Part shown: one piece after another, positions 16,592 to 25,629 of the stretch
Layout of the letters: each line of letters begins with the position of its first letter
Position numbering within the stretch: position 1 is the stretch's first letter
Source of the DNA: Acetobacter oryzifermentans
GTDB lineage: Bacteria; Pseudomonadota; Alphaproteobacteria; Acetobacterales; Acetobacteraceae
Assembly (NCBI RefSeq): GCF_001628715.1
Contig: NZ_CP011121.1
Location: 1-64,000, forward strand
Reading direction: 5' to 3'
DNA: 64,000 nt
Made by a program: the position numbers and the translations under genes
The notes under the pieces: generated by a model
What the model was told of the DNA's origin: nothing
What the model saw: the letters and a program-made list of their open reading frames with translations, nothing else
The model's database searches: none

Positions 16592-17478
16592 CACGCTTCA
16601 TTGAGGAGCACCGGCAGACATATGTTGTCGGGTCAATCTGCAGGGTTCTGTCGATTGCACCATCTGCCTATTATGCAACTGTTGCCAGACAGAAAAATCC
16701 GTGTGTGCGCAGCCAGAAAGACAAAGAACTGTGCGATGACATCCGTAGAGTGTGGAATAATAATTTCTGCGTCTATGGAGCGCGCAAGGTCTGGCATCAG
16801 CTCAAACGTGAAGGCGTGGATGTCGCCCGCTGCACGGTAGAGCGGCTGATGCGCCGGATGGGGCTGAAAGGCGTCATTCGTGGCAAGGGGGTCAGAACCA
16901 CACGGCCTGATCCGCAACGTCCGTGTCCGCAGGATCTGGTGCAGCGCCAGTTTCATGCTCCTGCCCCCAACAGACTGTGGGTTTCGGATTTCACGTATGT
17001 TTCCACTTGGCAGGGCTTTGTTTATGTGGCCTTCATCATTGACGTCTTTGCACGGGTTATTGTGGGTTGGCGTGTCTCCTCAACGGCTCATACCGACTTC
17101 GTACTGGATGCCCTTGAGCAGGCTCTGTGCCAGAGGCAGCCTGAGGGAAAAGTGACCCACCATTCCGACCGCGGCTGTCAATATGTGTCCATTCGCTACA
17201 CGCAAAGACTGGCTGAAGCGGGGCTCGTTGCTTCTGTCGGCAGTGTTGGGGATTCCTATGATAACGCCTTGGCAGAGACCATTAACGGACTTTACAAAAC
17301 CGAACTCATCTATCGGCAGGGGCCATGGAAAAACAGGGAAGCTGTTGAACTGGCAACACTTAAATGGGTCGACTGGTTCAATAATCGGCGGCTCCTGTCC
17401 TCCATTGGAAACATCCCGCCAGCAGAAGCTGAGGCACGCTTTTATGCACAACAGAAATCACATGCATTAGCCGCTTAA
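16588..17478 (+). CDS. IS3-family OrfB transposase (copy A)
   Basis: This 296-residue protein has an HTH_21-like N-terminal region (VLSIAPSAYYA ... YGARKVWHQLKREGVDVARCTVERLMRRMGLKG) and an rve catalytic core. The DDE residues sit in LWVSDFTYVSTW, HHSDRGCQY and SYDNALAETINGLYKTEL. It differs from copy B at about residue 12 (Val for Gly) and residue 72 (Lys for Arg). The reading frame is intact. Confidence 0.93.
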   Translation: MTRFIEEHRQTYVVGSICRVLSIAPSAYYATVARQKNPCVRSQKDKELCDDIRRVWNNNFCVYGARKVWHQLKREGVDVARCTVERLMRRMGLKGVIRGKGVRTTRPDPQRPCPQDLVQRQFHAPAPNRLWVSDFTYVSTWQGFVYVAFIIDVFARVIVGWRVSSTAHTDFVLDALEQALCQRQPEGKVTHHSDRGCQYVSIRYTQRLAEAGLVASVGSVGDSYDNALAETINGLYKTELIYRQGPWKNREAVELATLKWVDWFNNRRLLSSIGNIPPAEAEARFYAQQKSHALAA

Positions 17479-17518
17479 ATCAGATAAAAAACGTCTCCAC
17501 AAAACCCGGGGCAATTCA

Positions 17519-18174
17519 ACGTGGGATTTGTAGCCAAAGAACGGGATGGCGAGATCGCTCGACGGTATGGTTCCATCGTCCTGCCGCTTCGCCTTCGTGA
17601 ACTTAAGTGTCCATCGTGCATGACGATCCTTATGCGACATCTTTGCGGGCTTGTCCTGCCAGTCTTCTGGAATACGTCCTGCCCGGAGATCCGCTTTCTC
17701 AGCGTTCGTATTGCGCTGCTTTGGAGCAGCCACCAGTGTTGCATCCAGGATCTGGCCGGACATCGGGAGATAACCGGCGTTCCGCAGGGTCGCGTCAAAT
17801 CGGTCAAACAGCCTTTCAATGGCACCCGCCTGTGTCAAACGCTCACGAAACAGCCAGACCGTTTTGGCATCCGGCACGCGGTCCGACAGCCCCAATCCCA
17901 GAAAGCGCATGAACGACAGGCGGTTGTTGATCAGATACTCTGTCCGTTCATCAGACAAATTGTTCAACGTCTGGATGACCAGAATTTTGAACATCAGCAC
18001 CGGATCAAACGGCGGACGTCCGCCTTTACTTCCGTCCGAATAGGCCAGAGCCAGCTCCAGATCAGGGCGGAACACCTCAAAATCCACAGTCCGGGAAAAG
18101 GCCTCCAGCTGATCGCCAAGCCCGCTCAGCCGAGCAAGGCGCTCTTCAACATCAAAGAAACCAGGCTGCTTCAT
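17519..18174 (-). pseudogene. IS5 transposase, N-terminal fragment
   Basis: Encodes residues 1 to about 218 of the 359-residue transposase, to FFGYKSHV, nearly identical to copy 1, then runs into IS3 sequence. The start and ribosome-binding site are as in copy 1. It contains the DNA-binding part and the first catalytic Asp only, so it could at most bind ends and inhibit. Confidence 0.9.
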
Positions 18175-18253
18175 CTTCCACCATCCCCAATCAACGCCGA
18201 AGAAATGGAATCACACAGAACAGCTCAGAGACAAAGGGTTTTTCGAACCCTCC

Positions 18254-18417
18254 ATCTTGTTATATGCGTCTGCATACTGATGCCGCTGCGCGTATGAGAA
18301 TGTGTACACCATGAGCCTGCCGCCCCTGATCGAAATCGGGGGCATTATACTGCACAGGGATGGGGGCTCAATGTATCAAACACGGCACATAGCAGTAAAA
18401 AAACTTTATTTTCTACG
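18254..18417. other. Gap downstream of tonB
   Basis: This stretch holds no gene. CCCCTGATCGAAATCGGGGG at 18325-18344 can fold into a short hairpin and may serve as a weak terminator for the minus-strand tonB gene. Confidence 0.35.
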
Positions 18418-19608
18418 CTAACGAATATGAAACCCCACCGGAATCCGCCCCACCATGGGGGCGGACGCCGGTGCGGCACAGTGCAACCCACGGGCAGCGG
18501 CCAGCGCCTGTGCATCCAGATCATCATAGCCGGTACTCTGTACCAGTCGGGTGGCGGCAATACCCCCGTCTGCTGCCAGAGTGACCTCCACCACGCCTTC
18601 TCCTTCTTCGTGCAGATGCCGGGCCATGGGGGGATAATGCGTCTGCGGTGGGGTGCAGGTAAGCGTGCGCGCCCCGCTCCCTTTGGCCACATGCGCCACC
18701 GATGCCGCCGCCGATTGCACAGCAGCAGAGCCCTGAGCCGCAGGAGGTGTCGCTCCCTCTGGAGAATGCGAAGTCGGACTGGCCTTGGGTGGAGGTGGCA
18801 CAGCCGCCTTGTGGAGCATTGGAGAAGACGGAGCCGAAGGCCGGTGCTCATGTGCGGAAGCGGCCTTCTGCGCGGCAACAGGCGCGGGCACACTCGCAGG
18901 CGGCAAGATATCGGTCATGGGCGGTACGGGTGGTGCATCCGCTGGCGTGACTGGCGCTTCCAGCGGGGAGGCAAGCGCCTCATCTGGCAGCGTCATCTCA
19001 GGGGGCTGCGCGGCATGAGTGAGGTTAGCCGCAGGAGGCACACTGAGCGGTTCTGCTTGCTCAGGAGATGGAGCGGGAACAGATTGCGGTTCCTGCGGCG
19101 GGGTCACAGAAGCGGGGTTCGCGGTGCTGGCGGGCCTGCTGGCCGGAGATTCAAACACCATCTCCACAGCTTTCTGCCCCGGTGCTTCAGGCGGATGTCT
19201 GGGGTGCAATGTCACCAGCAGGCAGGCTGTAATCACCCCGTGCCCCGCCACTGCCGCCAGAAGAGCCAGACTCCACACCCGGCTGGTCCGGCTCTGGCGA
19301 GCAGAGAACACGGCCCCCTCCGGCGGTGCCAGAGGAGGACAGATTTCCGGCGCACGCACGTCTGGCGTTAATGCACCGTCATCCTGCCCCAGTCTGCCGT
19401 GCGGTTTCACCCGTCCGCGTTCCTTTGTCCTTTGGTCCTGAACCGCCCATACCCACAACGCAAGGCAGATACACCCAAGCGCCCAAACGGCTGCGACTCC
19501 TTGCCACTCATGCCGCCTTACACGCGTGCCTGCCTGTTTTCCGCCCGTTTTCTGCGTGGTCTGTGTGGGCTTTTTCCGTAGTTTTATACCTCTGGCCGTT
19601 GCCTTCAA
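18418..19608 (-). CDS. tonB: TonB-type energy transducer, N-terminally extended
   Basis: This 396-residue protein has a typical TonB organisation in its last 290 residues: a membrane anchor (RVWSLALLAAVAGHGVITACLL, about 108-130), a long Pro/Ala-rich periplasmic spacer, and a C-terminal TonB domain (HYPPMARHLHEEGEGVVEVT ... AAARGLHCAAPAS ... IPVGFHIR). It passes proton-motive-force energy to outer-membrane receptors. An unusual 100-residue extension precedes the anchor, with its own hydrophobic helix (QGVAAVWALGCICLALWVWAV); a start nearer residue 90 is possible. It diverges from the DUF2946 and copper receptor genes, its likely client. Confidence 0.82.
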   Translation of the reverse strand: MKATARGIKLRKKPTQTTQKTGGKQAGTRVRRHEWQGVAAVWALGCICLALWVWAVQDQRTKERGRVKPHGRLGQDDGALTPDVRAPEICPPLAPPEGAVFSARQSRTSRVWSLALLAAVAGHGVITACLLVTLHPRHPPEAPGQKAVEMVFESPASRPASTANPASVTPPQEPQSVPAPSPEQAEPLSVPPAANLTHAAQPPEMTLPDEALASPLEAPVTPADAPPVPPMTDILPPASVPAPVAAQKAASAHEHRPSAPSSPMLHKAAVPPPPKASPTSHSPEGATPPAAQGSAAVQSAAASVAHVAKGSGARTLTCTPPQTHYPPMARHLHEEGEGVVEVTLAADGGIAATRLVQSTGYDDLDAQALAAARGLHCAAPASAPMVGRIPVGFHIR

Positions 19609-19738
19609 TCAGAAAGATTACTTTCGCGGCAGTCACACGTTTGACACAAAGCCCCCAATAGACAAATAAAGCAAAGCCCCACCCCATTTTTGGGCCATCC
19701 TACCATGGCCCGCACAGACAGGAGTTCAGGCTGCTCTG

Positions 19739-20269
19739 ATGGCTCGCCCCTCCCACTCTTTGCATACACTGCTGAAATGGCCGCTGGTGGTGGTGACACT
19801 GGTGGGCTTTCTCGGCCTGCTTGCCCTTCAGAGCTTTGCGCAACCGGATGAACTGCCCCGCACCACCATAGTCCGCCTTCTGGGCATGGATATTGCCGCT
19901 TCCCTCTCCGTCCCCGATGACGTTTTGGATGCAACGCCCGCTGGTGCAGTGTTCTCTGGCTCTACATCGTCTCACACAAGGCAGAAGGGTTCGGGCCTTA
20001 CCTCACCAGAAAGTGCGGTAGGTCGTGCCCACCACATGGCTGCGGCCATGGCGGGTAAATCCACCCAGTCGCATTCCGGCCATCACCATAGGGCGGATGG
20101 GTGTCCACTCTGTCCGCTGCTCTCGCTACCAGCGGCGCTTCCCATGGCCGTAATGCTGGTGCCCCCACCCGTTCTGCGGTGGATGCGGCGTGGCAGTCAT
20201 GCCTCCACCCCACGCGCACCGCCGAGCGTTTTGCTTGGTCTGCCCCCCTCATGTGGGCCTCCTGCCTGA
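19739..20269 (+). CDS. DUF2946-like His/Cys-rich membrane protein
   Basis: This is a 176-residue protein with an N-terminal hydrophobic segment (LLKWPLVVVTLVGFLGLLALQSFA), a possible signal anchor. A His-rich region at about 115-123 (SHSGHHHRADGCPLCPLL) holds the DUF2946 signature Cys-Pro-Leu-Cys. A second hydrophobic stretch (LPAALPMAVMLVPPPVL) follows. DUF2946 genes are commonly found next to TonB-dependent copper receptors, and the His cluster plus CPLC could bind copper at the membrane; that chemistry is inference. The receptor gene begins 76 bp downstream on the same strand, so they probably form an operon. Confidence 0.75.
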   Translation: MARPSHSLHTLLKWPLVVVTLVGFLGLLALQSFAQPDELPRTTIVRLLGMDIAASLSVPDDVLDATPAGAVFSGSTSSHTRQKGSGLTSPESAVGRAHHMAAAMAGKSTQSHSGHHHRADGCPLCPLLSLPAALPMAVMLVPPPVLRWMRRGSHASTPRAPPSVLLGLPPSCGPPA

Positions 20270-20345
20270 ACCAAAGCCTCTTCACGCCTTTCCGGCCCCA
20301 TAACCGGAAAAGAGTTCTGTACGCTTTGTTTTCAGGATTGTTCTC

Positions 20346-22568
20346 ATGATTACACTTATCAACCCACGCCGCGTGCCGACGTGGGCGTGGGTTATTGCCG
20401 CGGTGTACGCGGCCCCCACCATATCCGCCGCGCAGGCGCAAACAACGGCTGCACAGGGTAGTGCCAGACAAAGCAACACGGCCTCTGGCAGTTCCGTTGT
20501 CACCTTGCCCCGGCTGGATATCTCAACGGATGAGGAAGAAGAAACCTCCCTCTCCGATGCCCCGCTGACCGCGTCCTCGCCCGATGCTAGCTCACAGCGC
20601 ATGTCCCGGCTTTCCAGCCCGGATGTGTCCTCGCTGTTCCGTAACCAGCCGGGGTTCAGTTCCTACGGCGGCGGGCGGCTGGCCAATCTGCCCGTGCTGA
20701 ACGGCATGGCGGATGATCGCGTCGCCACTATTGTGGATGGCGTGCGCATCTCTCCCGCCTGCCCCAACCACATGAATCCCGCCCTCTCCTACATTGATCC
20801 GGACAGCGTGCAGACTGCCACCAGCATTGCGGGCCTGACCCCTGTCAGCAGCGGGGGCGACAGTCTGGGCGGCACCATTGATGTGGAACGGGCAGACCCG
20901 CGCTTTGCCCGCAAGGGAAAAATTCTTGTGACAGGCCGGGTGCGCGGTACCTACCGCAGCAATGGCGGGGCCTACGGGGCTTCCGGTTCCGTCACGGTTG
21001 CCAATCATCTGCTCAGCATCCGCTATACGGGTTCTTATGATCAGTCTGGCAATTATCGGGGGGGTGCGGGCATGGGCACCGTGCACTCCACCAATTACCT
21101 GACCTATAATCACGCCGTAACGGTGGGCCTGCACAAGGGCAACCATCTGGTGGCCATTACCGTGGGGCAGCAGGATACCCCGCGTGAGGGCTTTGCCAAC
21201 CAGTATATGGACATGACCAACAACCGCTCCACCTTTGTAAACGGCAAATATACCGGATCATTTGACTGGGGCACGTTTGAAGCCCGTGGCTACTGGCAGC
21301 GCATTACCCACGCCATGGACATGCTGGCGGACAAGGGCGGCCATTCCGCCACCACCGGCATGCCCATGAACAATGACTCCCGTCTGGCGGGTTATTCGCT
21401 CAAGGCCACCATACCGCTGGGGCGTTTCCACACGCTCAAACTGGGCAGCGGGTTTGACCATGTGGGGTTGAATGACTGGTGGCCCCCGCTGCAAGGTAGC
21501 ATGATGATGGGGCCAGATACCTACCACAACATCAATAACGGCCACCGCGATCGGCTGGGCCATTACGCCGAGTGGGAAGCCCACTGGACGCCCCGCGTTT
21601 CCACCTTGCTGGGGTTCCGCAATGATCTGATCATGATGAACACGGGAAACGTAGCTCCCTATTCATGGACCGGCATGATGAACATGACGGATGCCATGGC
21701 GGCCCGCGCCTTCAACGCCCGCAACCGGGAGCGGACGGATGTGAACTTTGATGTCACCGCCATGGCCCGCTGGAAGGTAACAGACAGCTTTACGCTGGAA
21801 GGCGGCTACGCCCGTAAATCCCGCGCGCCCAACCTGTATGAACGCTATGCGTGGGGCCGTGGCACCATGTCTTCCAGCATGATCGGCTGGTTTGGCGATG
21901 GTAACGGCTATGTGGGCAACGTGGATCTGAAGTCAGAAATCGCTAACACGGCCAGCGTGACGCTGGACTGGCATGACCCCACTGCCGCCAACAGATGGGG
22001 CCTGACGGTGCAGCCCTATTACAGCTACGTGCGCAATTACATCAACGTGGTGCAGTTGAGCACCTTCTCCAACGGGCACCATCTGCTGCAATTTGCCAAT
22101 CACAACGCTCAGACCTACGGCATTAACGCCTCTGGCCATTACACGTTGTGGGACACGGCGCAATATGGCAAGGGTGAAGTCACCGGTGTGCTCAACTGGG
22201 TGCGTGGGCAGGATGAGGTCACGCATTCCGGCCTGTACCACATGATGCCGCTTAACGGTACGGTGGCGGTGCATGAAACGGTGGGACACTGGACAGGCCG
22301 GGTGGAGATGAACTTTGTCAAACCCAAGGACACGGTGGACTGGCTACGTGGCGAACCCCGCACTGCAGGCTACGCCCTGCTGAACCTTGGCGGCAGCTAC
22401 ACGTGGAAGATGCTAACGCTGGATGCCGGAATTGATAACGTGCTCAACCAGCCCTACTATCTGCCGCTGGGTGGTCTCTCTCTGGGCGATACACGCTATA
22501 TTGGCACCACTCGTGCTCTGCCGGGCATGGGTCGCTCCTTCAATATAAGCCTTTCCGCCACGTTTTAA
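20346..22568 (+). CDS. OprC-like TonB-dependent copper receptor
   Basis: This 740-residue outer-membrane receptor has a signal peptide (residues about 1-32, cleavage near AQA), a plug domain and a 22-strand barrel ending in the terminal Phe (SLSATF). The plug carries ACPNHMNP with Cys139-x3-Met143, and the barrel carries THAMDM with His322-x-Met324. These match the CxxxM and HxM copper ligands described for Pseudomonas OprC (Cys143/Met147, His323/Met325) in motif and nearly in position. Extracellular loops are rich in Met and His. The likely role is copper uptake driven by the neighbouring TonB. Confidence 0.9.
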   Translation: MITLINPRRVPTWAWVIAAVYAAPTISAAQAQTTAAQGSARQSNTASGSSVVTLPRLDISTDEEEETSLSDAPLTASSPDASSQRMSRLSSPDVSSLFRNQPGFSSYGGGRLANLPVLNGMADDRVATIVDGVRISPACPNHMNPALSYIDPDSVQTATSIAGLTPVSSGGDSLGGTIDVERADPRFARKGKILVTGRVRGTYRSNGGAYGASGSVTVANHLLSIRYTGSYDQSGNYRGGAGMGTVHSTNYLTYNHAVTVGLHKGNHLVAITVGQQDTPREGFANQYMDMTNNRSTFVNGKYTGSFDWGTFEARGYWQRITHAMDMLADKGGHSATTGMPMNNDSRLAGYSLKATIPLGRFHTLKLGSGFDHVGLNDWWPPLQGSMMMGPDTYHNINNGHRDRLGHYAEWEAHWTPRVSTLLGFRNDLIMMNTGNVAPYSWTGMMNMTDAMAARAFNARNRERTDVNFDVTAMARWKVTDSFTLEGGYARKSRAPNLYERYAWGRGTMSSSMIGWFGDGNGYVGNVDLKSEIANTASVTLDWHDPTAANRWGLTVQPYYSYVRNYINVVQLSTFSNGHHLLQFANHNAQTYGINASGHYTLWDTAQYGKGEVTGVLNWVRGQDEVTHSGLYHMMPLNGTVAVHETVGHWTGRVEMNFVKPKDTVDWLRGEPRTAGYALLNLGGSYTWKMLTLDAGIDNVLNQPYYLPLGGLSLGDTRYIGTTRALPGMGRSFNISLSATF

Positions 22569-22578
22569 GACCATACAT

Positions 22579-22615
22579 TCTCTGCCTGCGCAGAAAGAGA
22601 GCCTACAGGCAGAGA
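22579..22615 (+). terminator. Possible terminator of the copper-receptor operon
   Basis: TCTCTGCCTG at 22579-22588 and CAGGCAGAGA at 22606-22615 form a perfect 10-bp inverted repeat with a 17-base loop, ten bases after the receptor stop codon. There is no strong T-tract behind it, so it may stabilise the transcript end or terminate weakly. Confidence 0.55.
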
Positions 22616-22718
22616 GTGAAAGTGCCTTTATGGCGGTTACGCACCTCCCCGGTTCCAGTTCAACTTAAGACCTGATATTATGAGGACGCTGGCACCGGTG
22701 TGGTCTGTGCAATCAGAT

Positions 22719-23190
22719 GGAGGGTTCGAAGAACTCTTATTTTGGTAAGGTTGGCTGGTATTTTTCGAGTTTTGGCATACTGATTGATGATTTCTGCGAT
22801 GGCATCTGATCTGCGTTTTGAGCAAGGAGAAGGCTTCCTGCTCTGGACTGCTATGCTGTGGCACTGACCCGTTCCAGAAAGAGGAAACGTCGCATATTGT
22901 AGATGATATTGGTCAGCCCGATCCTCATGGTGGCCCGTATGATACCGACAGTTCGGATGAATAGTCCGGTCTGTGATTTCTGATCTGCAAAGACATGCTC
23001 AACGCGTGATCAGATCACGGACTTGCCTGCATCGGATCGCTGAATATGACGGAGTCATGGGTTGGGGCGCGGCTTCTTCCTGGGAACCTTCGAGACGAAA
23101 CCCTCTTTATCTATGAAGTCTTCATTGGCTTTTGAATGATACGATTTATAACCAAAGAATGGGATGGCCAGATATGTTGCGGGTATACTC
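22719..23190 (-). pseudogene. Decayed IS5-family copy 3
   Basis: From GGAGGGTTCGAAGAAC at 22719 the sequence follows the C-terminal half of the IS5 transposase on the minus strand, with many substitutions, in-frame stops and at least one internal deletion of about 150 bp (the TGATACGATTTATAACCAAAG junction relative to copy 1). It ends near 23190. It is more diverged than copies 1 and 2, so it is an older insertion. Confidence 0.78.
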
Positions 23191-23334
23191 CTGTCAGAAA
23201 AATTCTGCCCAAAAATATTTGCGCAAATCATGTATTATAATAACATAAAAAATATTTGTAATTTAAGATGCCTTTTTGTAACAAAAACACGTTAGATAAT
23301 GTGCACATATGGAAACAAGTAAGGGTCTTACGTC

Positions 23335-23634
23335 ATGTCATTACGAGTCAGATTTGATCCTGAGTATGTTGGAGAACAAATCGGACAATTATGTTTTGAA
23401 GAAAATCGTAATGTACAAGAATTAGATTTATACTTAGCTGGCGCAGCTTATGCTGTATGTTTGTCTTTAGGAAAAGAAAAGCCTTGGAAACAAAAAGATT
23501 TTGTTAATATTGGTTTATCTATTGTTCGTTCCGGAACTAAAAGATTTCTTGATCTTACAGAAAAAAACATATTGGTAAACTCGGTTCCACAAGAAAATGA
23601 TATGAAGTATATGAAAAATTATGTGGGAAAATAA
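23335..23634 (+). CDS. Small unknown protein upstream of the porin
   Basis: This 99-residue, AT-rich gene has no domain I recognise. The protein is soluble, with a possible helical core (NVQELDLYLAGAAYAVCLSLGKEKPW) and no signal peptide. The porin start codon lies inside its 3' end (14-bp overlap), so the two are translationally coupled, and the product may regulate or assist the porin. Base composition differs clearly from the GC-rich copper locus upstream, which suggests a different origin. Confidence 0.55.
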   Translation: MSLRVRFDPEYVGEQIGQLCFEENRNVQELDLYLAGAAYAVCLSLGKEKPWKQKDFVNIGLSIVRSGTKRFLDLTEKNILVNSVPQENDMKYMKNYVGK

Positions 23635-24823
23635 AAAGTTTATTTTCTGTATTTTGATTGTTTCGAATTTTTCTGACTCCGATGCTTTTGCCAAAACTGT
23701 TAAAGATATCGTTGTAGGGAAAGTTATTATCCACCCTTTTGCACAAGATCAACTCGAGGTGGGTAGTAATATACATGGCAATCAGCACTCTTCTCCATCT
23801 GCTAGTGGCCCTCATATCCGTAACGGGGTAAGAATTAATATAGCTAATCAGGTCAAGATCGGTGCCATTTGGGACTTTGGGGCGGCTCCCGGTGGACAAA
23901 TGCGTCTATTCGAAGGTGCTGCCAGCTATACTGGTTTGAAACATTTTCAATTTTCTGTCGGAGTGTTCAATCCGAGTTTTGGACTGTCATCAATGCAGTC
24001 CAGAGGTGATAGCATTTTTCCTGAACGGGCAAGCGTTGCAACAATTACCCGTGGACTTGCCGCCGGTGCAAATCGTCAGGCAGTGCAAGCGTTATTTTAC
24101 GGAAATTACTATCATTTAGCCATTTCTGGAACGGCTGGGACAGCTGGCCCGGGAAAAGACGGTAATCAAAGAGCAATTGTTTTTAGATCTGTGATTCTAC
24201 CGATACATACCCAAGAATTCCTTATGCATGTAGGTATATCAGGTGAGTGGGTTTTTCGACCGTCTCATAAAAATTCTATGGAAGAAGGTGTATCATTTTC
24301 AGATACACCTGAAAACGACGATGGATTAAATGATAAATATATAAAGACAGGTAATATTCCAGCAAAGAGCTCTGGTGCTTTTGGTTTAGAGGGAGCTGTT
24401 GCATGGAAGAAACTATTAATAAGTAGCGAATACTATAATTTAATTGTTAATGAAAATAAAAACTCTAGAATAAACCGTCAAAATTTTTATGGATGGTATA
24501 TTACTGCGGCATATACATTGGTTGGAAAGCCGCGAGCATGGAAACCCACATCTGCAAGTTTTGCTTCTCCATCATGTGATCAGAAAGTCTCTACCCTCTG
24601 CCATGCCATGGGAGTCATAGAACTGGCGACAAGGTTTTCTCAAATGGATTTAGAAAATAGTGATGTATCTGGGGGCAAGCAAAATATATGGAGCGTAAAT
24701 ATAAATTGGTATCCCTTGGATATCATACGAATTTCTTTGGATTATTCACACACAAAATATTACGAAAAAGAAAATTATCATAATTTTGATAGTATTTTAT
24801 CAATGTTCCAAGTGTATTTTTAA
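23621..24823 (+). CDS. Outer-membrane porin (OprO/OprP-like)
   Basis: This 400-residue protein has a signal-peptide-like N-terminus (KKFIFCILIVSNFSDSDAFA) and beta-barrel features throughout: alternating aromatic/polar strands, GAIWDFGAAPGGQMRLFEGAASYTG in the phosphate-selective porin style, and a terminal Phe (MFQVYF). The likely role is a substrate-selective pore; the substrate cannot be read from sequence. The gene is AT-rich and flanked on both sides by IS5 fragments, so it is probably an acquired cassette. Alternative: a general anion-selective porin. Confidence 0.72.
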   Translation: MWENKKFIFCILIVSNFSDSDAFAKTVKDIVVGKVIIHPFAQDQLEVGSNIHGNQHSSPSASGPHIRNGVRINIANQVKIGAIWDFGAAPGGQMRLFEGAASYTGLKHFQFSVGVFNPSFGLSSMQSRGDSIFPERASVATITRGLAAGANRQAVQALFYGNYYHLAISGTAGTAGPGKDGNQRAIVFRSVILPIHTQEFLMHVGISGEWVFRPSHKNSMEEGVSFSDTPENDDGLNDKYIKTGNIPAKSSGAFGLEGAVAWKKLLISSEYYNLIVNENKNSRINRQNFYGWYITAAYTLVGKPRAWKPTSASFASPSCDQKVSTLCHAMGVIELATRFSQMDLENSDVSGGKQNIWSVNINWYPLDIIRISLDYSHTKYYEKENYHNFDSILSMFQVYF

Positions 24824-24876
24824 TTAAACTTAAGTATTTGTTGTGTAAATGGTTATAGGGGGCAGGTAGTGAAGCT

Positions 24877-25629
24877 GGAGGGTTCGAAAAACTCTCTGGT
24901 TTTAGGTCTCTCTCTGTGATTCCCTCTTTTGTGTGATGATTGGGGGGATGGCTCATGAAACAGTCTGGTTTTTTTGATGTTGAAGAGCGGCTTGCTCGGT
25001 TGAGTGGGCTTGGTGACCAACTTGAAGCATTTTCCCGGACTGTGGATTTTGAGGCGTTCCGCCCTGATCTGGAGCAGGCTCTGGCCTATTCAGACAGGAG
25101 CAAAGGCGGCCGTCCGCCGTTTGATCCGGTGCTGATGTTCAAAATCCTAGTCATCCAGACGTTGAACAATTTGTCTGATGAACGGACAGAGTATCTGATC
25201 AATGACCGTCTCTCTTTCATGCGCTTTCTTGGTCTGGGGCTTTCGGACCGCGTTCCGGATGCCAAAACGATCTGGTTATTTCGTGAGCGTCTGACCGAGG
25301 CAGGCGCCATCCAGCAGTTGTTCGAGCGCTTTGACGCCACCCTGCGTAACGCTGGGTATCTGCCGATGTCCGGCCAGATCCTGGATGCCACGCTGGTGGC
25401 AGCGCCAAAGCAGCGCAATACCAACGGGGAGAAAGAGGATCTTCGTGAAGGGCGGATCCCACAGGACTGGCAGGACAAGCCGGCAAAGCTGTCCCACAAG
25501 GACAGGCACGCCCGCTGGACGCTGAAGTTCACGAAGGCAAAGCGGCAGGAGGACGGGACGCTCCCGGCCACGGACCTCGCCATTCCGTTCTTTGGTTACA
25601 AATCACATGTTTCTATCGATCGAAAGTTT
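24877..25629 (+). mobile_element. IS5-family copy 4, truncated by IS1380
   Basis: It begins with the IS5 terminus GGAGGGTTCGAAAAAC, reads through the start and first 218-225 codons of the transposase in the plus direction, and stops at 25629 where an IS1380 terminus begins. This copy has diverged from copies 1 and 2 by scattered substitutions. The remaining IS5 sequence does not resume after the IS1380/IS3 block. Confidence 0.85.
24955..25629 (+). pseudogene. IS5 transposase, 3'-truncated (copy 4)
   Basis: Starts at ATG 24955 (MKQSGFFDVEERLARL) and encodes the DNA-binding region and the first catalytic Asp (ILDATLVAAPKQ) before it is cut at about YKSHVSIDRKF by IS1380 DNA. It keeps an open frame but lacks the second Asp and the Glu of the active site. 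Confidence 0.85.

Larger units (their letters stand above)
16214..17518 (+). mobile_element. IS3-family (IS3 group) element, copy A
   Basis: This 1305-bp element has perfect 26-bp inverted repeats beginning TGAATTGCCCCGGG at 16214-16239 and 17493-17518. It carries two overlapping frames, orfA and orfB. An almost identical copy in the same orientation lies at 25935-27239, with at least two amino-acid differences in OrfB. The flanking bases (AAC left, ACG right) show no target-site duplication, consistent with the adjacent 187-bp deletion in the host IS5. Confidence 0.93.
15844..18253 (-). mobile_element. IS5-family element copy 2, split by an IS3 element
   Basis: Its termini are the same as copy 1 (GGAGGGATCGAAG on the left, CGAACCCTCC on the right). 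The C-terminal part of the transposase (15977-16213) and the N-terminal part (17519-18174) are separated by an IS3 element at 16214-17518. Alignment with copy 1 shows that 187 bp, equivalent to 2274-2460 of copy 1, are missing at the insertion point, so the element is dead even if the IS3 left. Confidence 0.9.

Noticed and set aside
20592..21146. Long minus-strand frame of 184 codons
   Set aside because: Antisense to the copper receptor, whose codon pattern and motifs are clear; an artefact of high GC.
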